Shown here piece after piece: positions 1 to 5,075 of a DNA stretch of 9,595 nucleotides. A model generated the notes under the pieces. The model was not told where the DNA came from and ran no database searches. It saw only the letters and a list, made by a program, of their open reading frames with translations. The stretch is from an uncultured Pirellulaceae bacterium. Lineage in GTDB: Bacteria; Planctomycetota; Planctomycetia; Pirellulales; Pirellulaceae. Position 1 is the first letter of the stretch. The number at the start of each line of letters is the position of its first letter. The position numbers and the translations under genes are program-made. The stretch lies in NCBI GenBank assembly GCA_934255105.1, contig CAKQNH010000119.1:1-9595 (forward strand), written 5' to 3'.

Positions 1-159
1 GTAGGTACCCACGGAAGCGCCTACGTCTTCCATTAGAGCTTGGAAATCTTCGCGCTGATCCTGGCATCCAGAGGCCAAGTCCGCGCCAAGCTCCTCTGAC
101 CAAGTCTCGCCTGGCCGACGGCCCGATACCTTACCTGCGGATGCTACTGAACTAGCCAT
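1..159 (-). CDS. N-terminal part of an unknown protein, last visible gene of the CsbD/YqjD-like operon (runs off the left edge)
   Basis: A minus-strand frame opens at the ATG at 159 and stays open for 53 codons to the window edge. It begins MASSVASAGKVSGRRPG and continues with an acidic, probably helical stretch (WSEELGADLASG, then DQREDFQALMEDVG). A good Shine-Dalgarno sequence, AGAGGAG, lies at 166-172 with a 6-nt spacer, which supports the start. The gene follows the YqjE/holin-like gene by 51 nt on the same strand, so it is probably the next cistron of the same operon. No domain can be recognised from 53 residues. A further YqjD/DUF883-like or other stress-related small protein would fit the context, but that is only inference. 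The rest of the gene lies outside the window. Confidence 0.6.
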   Translation of the reverse strand, partial: MASSVASAGKVSGRRPGETWSEELGADLASGCQDQREDFQALMEDVGASVGTY

Positions 160-173
160 GTTTGTCTCCTCTG

Positions 174-213
174 AAACGAAATGATGTGGGTTAAAACGAA
201 ATGATGTGGGTTA
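174..213. repeat. 20-bp direct repeat, two perfect copies
   Basis: Two identical adjacent 20-bp units, each AAACGAAATGATGTGGGTTA, occupy 174-193 and 194-213; the first 7 bases of a third copy follow. The inner copy carries the TTA that is the stop codon (TAA on the minus strand) of the holin-like gene. The duplication therefore spans the gene end and the spacer before the next gene. Confidence 0.85.
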
Positions 214-693
214 AAACGAACGACTAAAAGGTGGGGTGGATGCATCGTCAGCATCGGAGTTGCTGCGGAGCACGCTTTTGAGCCACGCCAGATTCTTGGA
301 AAATTCAGTTGCACTGCGTTCGAACTGTAGGACCGACCGGCGAATGGCACGCACCGACAAATACACGGTGACGGCGGCTATGACCGCGACTAGTATTCCT
401 ACCAGCAATTGCGACTGCCACGCGTTGAGGTCTGTGAAAGCTGCCAAGCAACTTGCGCAGCCCATCGCCAGCACCGGCAGGCTGGCCAGAGCAGCACAGA
501 TGCCGACCAGCAGTACAGCTATGGGGCGAGTCATTTTTTTTGCTGCCGCATGCGCGTCGGCTTTGGCCAACCGCGATTGCAATTCGCCCAGCTCGATCAG
601 ATCGCCCAGCACGTTAGCCGCTTGGCCTGCGAAGCCGCTGACTGGGCTGTGTCGCTTGTTTGAGCCGTTTACTTCCGTCTGGAAATTAGCCAT
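211..693 (-). CDS. YqjE/phage holin superfamily III-like (DUF1469) membrane protein
   Basis: This 160-residue protein has a polar N-terminal region, an amphipathic helix around residues 29-53 (GDLIELGELQSRLAKADAH), two long hydrophobic segments (about 56-86 and 95-115) joined by a short polar turn, and a charged C-terminal helix (RAIRRSVLQFERSATEFSKN). This layout matches the YqjE/actinobacteriophage-holin-III-like family: small inner-membrane hairpin proteins often encoded next to YqjD/DUF883 proteins, as in the E. coli yqjD-yqjE pair. The name 'holin' reflects family membership; nothing here indicates lysis. The ATG at 693 has a strong AGGAGGAG at 701-708 with a 7-nt spacer. The start overlaps the end of the preceding gene by 25 nt, so the Shine-Dalgarno sequence sits inside that gene and translation is probably coupled. 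Confidence 0.75.
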   Translation of the reverse strand: MANFQTEVNGSNKRHSPVSGFAGQAANVLGDLIELGELQSRLAKADAHAAAKKMTRPIAVLLVGICAALASLPVLAMGCASCLAAFTDLNAWQSQLLVGILVAVIAAVTVYLSVRAIRRSVLQFERSATEFSKNLAWLKSVLRSNSDADDASTPPFSRSF

Positions 694-890
694 GCCACCG
701 CTCCTCCTATTATGAAACTCACCGCCAGACAGGTGCCGGGTCGCTGAATAACCAACTCGCTGGCTTGATCGATCAGCCGCGCTGCCGTGCTCTGAGGCTC
801 CGCGCTGTCGGGATCGTTACCAGCGTCCGGTTGATTGGCCCGCGGCGCGTGGGCTGGGGATTTCGGATGGTTCGTCTGCGCTGCGATCAT
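669..890 (-). CDS. Small single-span membrane protein with a DUF883/YqjD-like C-terminal anchor
   Basis: A 73-residue protein. Residues 1-35 are Pro/Asn/Asp-rich and probably disordered. A short helix follows (about 36-50, TAARLIDQASELVIQRP), then one hydrophobic segment (about 52-69, containing a GG pair) ending in SRRK. The order 'helix, RP/KP, glycine-rich membrane span, terminal RR' is the C-terminal anchor pattern of the ElaB/YqjD/DUF883 family, but the soluble helical domain normally in front is missing. The ATG at 890 is preceded by GGGAG at 897-901 (6-nt spacer). The gene overlaps the upstream gene by 74 nt and the downstream gene by 25 nt in different frames, which is unusual and makes the exact start less certain. 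A truncated or minimal YqjD paralogue is the likeliest reading. Confidence 0.55.
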   Translation of the reverse strand: MIAAQTNHPKSPAHAPRANQPDAGNDPDSAEPQSTAARLIDQASELVIQRPGTCLAVSFIIGGAVAWLISRRK

Positions 891-1305
891 GATGTACTCC
901 CGCTAATTTCTCTTTGATGTAATTCGCCGCATATTGCTTGACCATATTGCCAGCCATCGTGCCGACGAAGGCCATGGCTCCCGAGGCGAGCGAGCTGCGG
1001 GCGACGGTTTCATCGGCTCTGTTTGCTTCTCGCGACGCTCCGTTAGCTTGCTGGGATGCATGCTTCTTCTGCACCGGCGGTGGGCTGCTTCCCCGCGCAC
1101 GATATACCAGGAAGAAGCCCGCAGCCGCTGCGACACCGACCGCCACCAGCGGCTGCGACCGAACGTGCTCGCGCCAATCCACCAACCTCTCAGCCTCAGC
1201 ATGCATGCGCACTACATGCCGCTCGCTCGAGTTGCGAATAGCATTCATGCGCTCGACCAGATCATCGTCGGGCGAGGCGTATGCCCCGGCATTGTCAATA
1301 TGCAT
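817..1305 (-). CDS. YqjD/DUF883-like membrane-anchored protein
   Basis: From the ATG at 1305 the protein has 162 residues. An acidic to basic helical N-terminal half (about 12-50, DDDLVERMNAIRNSSERH and onwards) leads into a glycine/alanine-rich membrane segment (about 52-69, PLVAVGVAAAAGFFLVYR). This resembles the C-terminal anchor of ElaB/YqjD/DUF883 proteins, which tether a helical cytosolic domain to the inner membrane; E. coli YqjD has been reported to bind ribosomes in stationary phase. A Ser/Gln/Asn-rich linker and a second weakly hydrophobic helix (about 105-135) follow, which is longer than the usual family architecture. The frame is open back to a GTG at 1338, but the ATG at 1305 lies just 4 nt after the stop of the preceding gene and fits coupled translation better. 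The 3' end overlaps the next gene by 74 nt. Confidence 0.6.
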   Translation of the reverse strand: MHIDNAGAYASPDDDLVERMNAIRNSSERHVVRMHAEAERLVDWREHVRSQPLVAVGVAAAAGFFLVYRARGSSPPPVQKKHASQQANGASREANRADETVARSSLASGAMAFVGTMAGNMVKQYAANYIKEKLAGVHHDRSADEPSEIPSPRAAGQSTGRW

Positions 1306-1309
1306 GACC

Positions 1310-1732
1310 CTAGCGCCTACGCGAAAGTGACAGACCACAGACCAAGCCTACCAGCACTCCCGCACCGACGGCCACAGCGAGCGACTCCAGCGGCCGTCTG
1401 GAAACCGTCTGTACCGCTTGGCGATAACCCTGCTGGGCGGACTCCATCGCCTGGCCATAGCTCTCGTGCAACGTGTCTCCGGCCGCAGCAGCGTACTGCG
1501 ATGCCACATCGGAAACGCGATTAAACGTGTCGCCAGCAGTAGCGCAGCAGTCGCTTAGAAAGGCGTCCACCTGCTCACGACTGCGACCTGTCTTCTCTTG
1601 GATTAGGCCAATCAATTGATCGACGTTCCCTTTGACGCGAGTCAAATCGTCGCCGGTTATCTGCCCGAACTCCTTCTTGACAGCACCCACAATCTGATTC
1701 CAACTTCCCTTGATACGCTCTTGCGAAACCAT
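1310..1732 (-). CDS. CsbD-family stress protein with a DUF883-like membrane tail
   Basis: The 140-residue product starts with a CsbD-like domain (about 3-58): ERIKGSWNQIVGAVKKEFG, then ITGDDLTRVKGNVDQLIG and a helix resembling QEKTGRSREQV. CsbD proteins are small helical general-stress proteins of unknown biochemical activity, normally about 60-70 residues. Here the domain continues into an Ala/Gln-rich helix (about 62-110) and a glycine-rich hydrophobic anchor (about 113-135) ending in LSRRR, like the tail of ElaB/YqjD/DUF883 proteins. It therefore looks like a CsbD domain fused to a membrane anchor. The ATG at 1732 is chosen over an in-frame start at 1777 because GAGGAG at 1740-1745 sits 7 nt before it and the CsbD domain starts immediately. 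It is the first gene of the operon and lies downstream of a sigma-54 promoter at 1970-1985. Confidence 0.8.
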   Translation of the reverse strand: MVSQERIKGSWNQIVGAVKKEFGQITGDDLTRVKGNVDQLIGLIQEKTGRSREQVDAFLSDCCATAGDTFNRVSDVASQYAAAAGDTLHESYGQAMESAQQGYRQAVQTVSRRPLESLAVAVGAGVLVGLVCGLSLSRRR

Positions 1733-1763
1733 CGCACAACTCCTCGTGAAGCCCGCTAGGGCA

Positions 1764-1903
1764 ACGCTGTGAAGCATTTATCTGCAGCAATTTGCTGAGT
1801 TTCATTGTAGAACAGTTGTCTCAACTGTTCGTCGCCGGCTTTGCCAGCGAAATGTGAACCGAACGATTGGGGACAATCGTTCTACAAAAATGCTTCACAG
1901 CGT
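1764..1903. repeat. Nested inverted repeats in the leader of the CsbD operon
   Basis: A perfect 16-bp inverted repeat (ACGCTGTGAAGCATTT at 1764-1779, its complement at 1888-1903) encloses two smaller palindromes. The first, at 1810-1830, is GAACAGTTG-TCT-CAACTGTTC (9-bp stem, 3-nt loop). The second, at 1861-1882, is GAACGATTG-GGGA-CAATCGTTC (9-bp stem, 4-nt loop). Flanking TGTA and TACA bases also pair. In RNA this would form a closed multi-branch structure within the 5' leader of the minus-strand operon, ending just 31 nt before the csbD-like start. It could instead be a small non-autonomous repeat element inserted into the leader. Confidence 0.8.
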
Positions 1904-1969
1904 AGCCGCTAGGGGGCGCGCTTGTACTAGATTGGAAGGCCAACGTCAGCCATCCCTAGAGAAGTGTAG

Positions 1970-1985
1970 AGCAATGTGTGTGCCA
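1970..1985 (-). promoter_or_regulatory. Sigma-54 (RpoN) -24/-12 promoter of the CsbD/YqjD-like operon
   Basis: On the minus strand, 1985 down to 1970 reads TGGCACACACATTGCT. The sigma-54 consensus is TGGCACG-N4-TTGCW; here only the seventh base (A instead of G) differs, and GG-N10-GC spacing is exact. Transcription would start near 1959 and give a leader of about 225 nt before the ATG at 1732. By eye this is the only TGGCAC-N5-TTGC match found in the window. The adjacent genes encode a sigma-54 activator and an HPt protein, which strengthens the call. Upstream activator sites would be expected around 2040-2160; the duplicated AGCGAT (2041-2046, 2050-2055) and the GTGGGG/CCCCAC inverted repeat (2058-2063, 2087-2092) lie there but are weak candidates. 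Confidence 0.75.
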
Positions 1986-2099
1986 AGCTGGAAGGGATTG
2001 CTTTAAGAAGGCTCGGCATGCGGGAAGAGCTATGGGTAGTAGCGATAAAAGCGATCAGTGGGGTTTGAATGAATACAGCCAGCTTGCCCCACGACACGC

Positions 2100-2555
2100 C
2101 TATGCTAGGCCGCGGGCACGCAATTCCTGCCCGAGCGACTCGACGGCTATGCGCAAATCGCGACAGCCACCACCGGCCAGCTCATCGAGCCTACCGTCGG
2201 CCGCCGCTTGTTCGAGTCTATGAGCGAGCTCCACTGTCGAAGCCGCAAAGAACGTAGCCACCAGTCCTTTAAGACTGTGAGTGGCTCGGCGAGCAGCGAT
2301 GGGATCATCCGCTGCGAGAGCATCCTCAAGTTCTGTCAGCAGTTGCGGCGCGTCCTCCACAAACATGGTTGCGAGCTGGCACAGCAACTCGCGCTCGCCA
2401 TCCAGGGCTTCGAGCGCCGATTTCTCGTCGAATTGACCCAGTTCACAACCCACTTCGCGTTTGTTAGTCACAATCTGCATCCCCTCTTTCAATTTCTCGG
2501 CTCCGCCACACTGCTTTGCAACTTCTCGCACCGCCTCTCGTAGGCTCCAACGCAT
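2100..2555 (-). CDS. HPt (histidine phosphotransfer) domain protein
   Basis: This up-to-151-residue protein carries one HPt domain (about residues 42-148). The active-site helix ATHSLKGLVATFFA (residues 91-104) holds the phospho-accepting His93 in the usual HSLKG context. The helices around it (FVEDAPQLLTELEDALAA, ELAHRLEQAAADG) match the four-helix bundle of the family. Such proteins relay phosphoryl groups between the receiver of a hybrid kinase and a response regulator. A NtrC-type regulator is encoded divergently about 400 nt away and is the natural partner, although no kinase is visible. The start is uncertain: the ATG at 2555 has no Shine-Dalgarno sequence, while an ATG at 2480 and a GTG at 2471 are possible, the latter about 9 nt after GAGGGG. 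The first 25-40 residues may thus not be real. Confidence 0.8.
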   Translation of the reverse strand: MRWSLREAVREVAKQCGGAEKLKEGMQIVTNKREVGCELGQFDEKSALEALDGERELLCQLATMFVEDAPQLLTELEDALAADDPIAARRATHSLKGLVATFFAASTVELAHRLEQAAADGRLDELAGGGCRDLRIAVESLGQELRARGLA

Positions 2556-2585
2556 CTAACAAACAAATCTATCAAGGCAAAAATC

Positions 2586-2885
2586 ATGCCGCCAAACCAA
2601 TATTCTAGCGAAAGAGCATTCTATATCCATTTCGACGCAGCGAATGTCTCCGTCTGGACTCCAACGATTGCGAGTGAGGCGGTTGCGACCGTCACTCCAA
2701 CTGGTGCGTACGAAGCGGCAGAAGCCTCCATCCACCGCCTGCTTCTTATAATGGTCGGTAATCGAGCTTTATGGATGGTAAAAGGCCTGCTCGTAGGCTT
2801 GTCAGCGTACAATGATGCAAGTTGGTGGACAATGGCGCGAATTGGCGCACAATCTGCCTATACGCTCGCAACAAAACAAATCTAG
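2586..2885 (+). CDS. Doubtful hypothetical ORF in the divergent HPt/regulator gap
   Basis: A 99-codon frame from an ATG at 2586 with at best a weak Shine-Dalgarno sequence (AAGG, 8 nt upstream). The translation resembles no family I recognise; it has one moderately hydrophobic stretch (HRLLLIMVGNRALWMVKGLL, about residues 50-69). Base composition looks more AT-rich than that of the neighbouring genes, and a shorter frame is open on the opposite strand of the same stretch. It lies wholly in the space between divergent genes, and its end overlaps the possible sigma-54-like site of the regulator gene. It may be a chance frame, a decayed gene or a small orphan gene. Confidence 0.2.
   Translation: MPPNQYSSERAFYIHFDAANVSVWTPTIASEAVATVTPTGAYEAAEASIHRLLLIMVGNRALWMVKGLLVGLSAYNDASWWTMARIGAQSAYTLATKQI
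2843..2858 (+). promoter_or_regulatory. Possible sigma-54-type promoter of the response regulator gene
   Basis: TGGCGCACAATCTGCC has the invariant GG-N10-GC spacing and resembles TGGCAC-N5-TTGCA, with mismatches at one -24 position and at two -12 positions. It would start transcription near 2870, some 85 nt before the TTG start at 2955. The match is much weaker than the one at 1970-1985 and could be chance. Confidence 0.3.
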
Positions 2886-2954
2886 GACATTCACATTTCG
2901 GCAATTGGCAACGGAGGGGGGCGCTCTGCGTTCCCTGGCTAATTGGAGGGTATA

Positions 2955-4784
2955 TTGACCAAAGTACTAGTAATCGATGACGACCGCAGCGTGCGGCATT
3001 TAGTTTCCAGCGGCCTCAATGGCCATCATGAGTTCGAGGTGATCACCGCCGCCGATGGCGACGCCGGCTTGGCCCTGCTCAACGAGCACCAGCCCACGGT
3101 GTGTTTACTGGACGTGTTTCTCCCTGAGTACAACGGCATCGAGTTGTTCCGCAAGATCCGCGCGCTGGATCGCAAGCTTCCCGTGATCTTCATCACGGGG
3201 GATACCTCCAGCGAGACGGCCATCGAGGCGATGCGGGCGGGCGCGTTCGACTACCTAGCCAAACCGCTCAATATCGAGCAACTGAGGAAACTGACGTTCA
3301 GCGCCAGCAAAGCTCGCAAGCTGATGGACCAACCCGTGGCTCTGCCGGTTGGCGAAGGGACCGTCGACGGGGAGCGCTTCGTGGGCAACTCCAAAAGCAT
3401 GATCGAAGTCTTCAAAGATATCGGCCGTGTGGCTTCGCAGAATGTCACCGTGCTGATCCGCGGCGAAAGCGGCTCGGGCAAGGAGCTTGTGGCCCGCGCG
3501 CTGGTCAACCACAGCGATCGCAGCGATCGGCCGTTTGTGGCGGTCAACTGCGCAGCCATCCCAGACCAACTGCTCGAGAGCGAACTCTTCGGACATGAAA
3601 AGGGATCGTTCACCGGGGCCGAACGACGGCGAATCGGTCGCTTCGAACAGTGCAGCGGGGGGACCATTCTGCTGGATGAAATCGGAGATATGTCTCCGGT
3701 TATTCAAGGCAAGGTGCTGCGATTGCTACAGGATCAAAAATTTGAACGCGTCGGCGGCAATGAGCTGATCGCTACCGACGTACGCATTATCGCGGCTACC
3801 AATCGACCGCTGGAACAATTGGCCAAAGAAAATGAGTTCCGCGACGATCTACTGTACCGCTTGAACGGGTTTACGATTTCATTGCCCCCGCTGCGAAATC
3901 GTCGCGATGACATCCCAGCGTTGCTGGAGTACTTTCTGCGGCGCGCCAAAACGGACATGAACCGGCCCGAACTCAGCGGACTCGCTCCCGATGCGCTCGA
4001 ATTGCTGGTCGCCTATGATTGGCCCGGAAACGTACGGCAGTTGCAATCGGTGGTCCGCCAGTCGTTGCTCAATACCACGGGAACCGTTATCGGTTCCGAC
4101 AATCTCCCAGGCTTCATTCGCAACCCGCGAGTTGAGCACGACCAATTCCGCAATACCGGTGCCGACGCCGCAGCGGGCCATGCTCCCCCCGCCACTCAAG
4201 TTCCTGCAGCCCCACATGGCCTTGCAGCTCCGCAGGGTTCTTCAGCCATTCCGGGGCACGGCCTGGAAACTCAGGCAGCCGCTGCGGTGAGCAGGCCGGT
4301 CGGCGCGGCGGCCAATCCGCTGAGCGCGGTGGATGGCGTCGCCAACCACAACGACGCCAACCACAACGACGCCAATCAAAGCACTGCCGAGTTTCACGGC
4401 TTTCAAGACAATCCAGCAGCCAGCAGGCTTGTGCATTCGCCTGGGGCGGCGCGTGCTGACCACTCGCCTAGCTATGCGCCTAGCACAGCGACTGGCCATT
4501 CGCCGGGCCCATCGATCAATTCGCAGTTCGAAGACGCAGCGCCTAATCGGCTTGAGTTTTCGATCGAGGACTTCATCGAAGCTCGCCTCCAAGCTGGCTC
4601 GCAGGATCTGTACAACGAACTGATTGAGCAAGTGGAGCGGCGTCTGTTTGCCAGCGTTTTGGCAGCCACCGGGGGAAATCAATCGAAGACTGCGGAGATC
4701 CTTGGTATTACTCGCGGCAAAGTTCGCGATCGCATCGCTACGTTCGACATCCAACTAGATCGAACCATCACCATGGGTAAATGA
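2955..4784 (+). CDS. NtrC-type sigma-54-dependent response regulator (REC, AAA+, Fis-like HTH)
   Basis: A 609-residue transcription activator. The receiver domain (about 1-120) starts MTKVLVIDDD, with acidic residues 8-9, phospho-acceptor Asp53 (LLDVFLPEYNG), Thr81 and Lys103 (LAKPLN). The AAA+ domain (about 140-390) has Walker A GESGSGKE (170-177), the sigma-54-contacting loop GSFTGA (217-222; the usual form is GAFTGA), Walker B ILLDEIGD (238-245) and the arginine/sensor region through DWPGNVRQ. A Fis-like HTH (GGNQSKTAEILGITRGKVRD) ends the protein. Between them lies an unusually long Ala/His/Pro/Asn-rich linker (about 391-531). The TTG at 2955 is preferred over the TTG at 2943: GGAGGG at 2945-2950 lies just before it and it gives the standard regulator N terminus. 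It probably receives phosphate via the neighbouring HPt protein and likely activates the sigma-54 promoter at 1970-1985. Confidence 0.92.
   Translation: MTKVLVIDDDRSVRHLVSSGLNGHHEFEVITAADGDAGLALLNEHQPTVCLLDVFLPEYNGIELFRKIRALDRKLPVIFITGDTSSETAIEAMRAGAFDYLAKPLNIEQLRKLTFSASKARKLMDQPVALPVGEGTVDGERFVGNSKSMIEVFKDIGRVASQNVTVLIRGESGSGKELVARALVNHSDRSDRPFVAVNCAAIPDQLLESELFGHEKGSFTGAERRRIGRFEQCSGGTILLDEIGDMSPVIQGKVLRLLQDQKFERVGGNELIATDVRIIAATNRPLEQLAKENEFRDDLLYRLNGFTISLPPLRNRRDDIPALLEYFLRRAKTDMNRPELSGLAPDALELLVAYDWPGNVRQLQSVVRQSLLNTTGTVIGSDNLPGFIRNPRVEHDQFRNTGADAAAGHAPPATQVPAAPHGLAAPQGSSAIPGHGLETQAAAAVSRPVGAAANPLSAVDGVANHNDANHNDANQSTAEFHGFQDNPAASRLVHSPGAARADHSPSYAPSTATGHSPGPSINSQFEDAAPNRLEFSIEDFIEARLQAGSQDLYNELIEQVERRLFASVLAATGGNQSKTAEILGITRGKVRDRIATFDIQLDRTITMGK
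4338..4370 (+). repeat. 15-bp tandem duplication inside the regulator linker
   Basis: GCCAACCACAACGAC occurs twice in direct tandem (4341-4355 and 4356-4370) and is followed by a partial third copy (GCCAATCAA). It encodes the repeated peptide ANHND within the low-complexity linker. The unit length is a multiple of three, so copy-number change would keep the frame. Confidence 0.8.
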
Positions 4785-4809
4785 TTCTTGAGTAGTAGCG
4801 ATTCGCACT

Positions 4810-4984
4810 ATAGTCGTTGATCGCTCCGCTGATCAAATGCTATGTTCGCTGACCTGCGGCTTGGACGTCTCGCCCATATGTTGACGCTACCGATGCATTA
4901 TTCATGACGAGCAATGATCGGCGGAGCGATCAACGACTATATTTCATGACGAGCAATGATCGGCGGAGCGATCAACGACTATAT
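4810..4984. repeat. 42-bp tandem repeat (two copies) plus an inverted partial copy, upstream of rtcB
   Basis: Two perfect 42-bp units lie at 4901-4942 and 4943-4984, with the first six bases of a third copy after them. Each contains a hairpin TGATCG-GCGGAG-CGATCA. An inverted 26-bp copy at 4810-4835 (ATAGTCGTTGATCGCTCCGC and onwards) matches with one mismatch, so the region can fold back on itself with a loop of about 80 nt or more. This structure fills the gap between the regulator stop and rtcB and may be a terminator or a dispersed repeat. Nothing else is seen in 4785-5075 apart from the rtcB ribosome binding site. Confidence 0.85.
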
Positions 4985-5061
4985 TTCATGGCTGTCAATG
5001 GTTATCTTGAGTGAGCCTTTCTTCTGGAAAGTTGTCTTAGACGGAACACTACAACTAACGC

Positions 5062-5066
5062 AGGAG
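5062..5066 (+). promoter_or_regulatory. Ribosome binding site that decides the rtcB start
   Basis: AGGAG is followed 9 nt later by GTG at 5076. The reading frame is open further upstream to an ATG at 4956, but that ATG lies inside the 42-bp repeat and has no Shine-Dalgarno sequence. Confidence 0.6.
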
Positions 5067-5075
5067 ACGCAGGGA

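Noticed and set aside
211..693. Phage remnant suggested by the holin-like family name
   Set aside because: The family also includes housekeeping YqjE-type proteins found next to YqjD. No endolysin, integrase or structural phage genes are nearby.
934..1524. Plus-strand 196-codon frame opposite the CsbD/YqjD-like genes
   Set aside because: Antisense shadow with Arg/Pro/His-rich composition. The minus-strand genes have ribosome binding sites and recognisable domains.
4242..4754. Minus-strand 170-codon frame opposite the regulator linker and HTH
   Set aside because: Arg-rich antisense shadow over a low-complexity coding stretch; no ribosome binding site or motif.
4904..5014. Small ORF made by the 42-bp repeats (two copies of MTSNDRRSDQRLYF, then a short tail)
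   Set aside because: The repeat length is a multiple of 3 and lacks stops, so the frame arises by chance; no Shine-Dalgarno sequence and no reason to expect a peptide.
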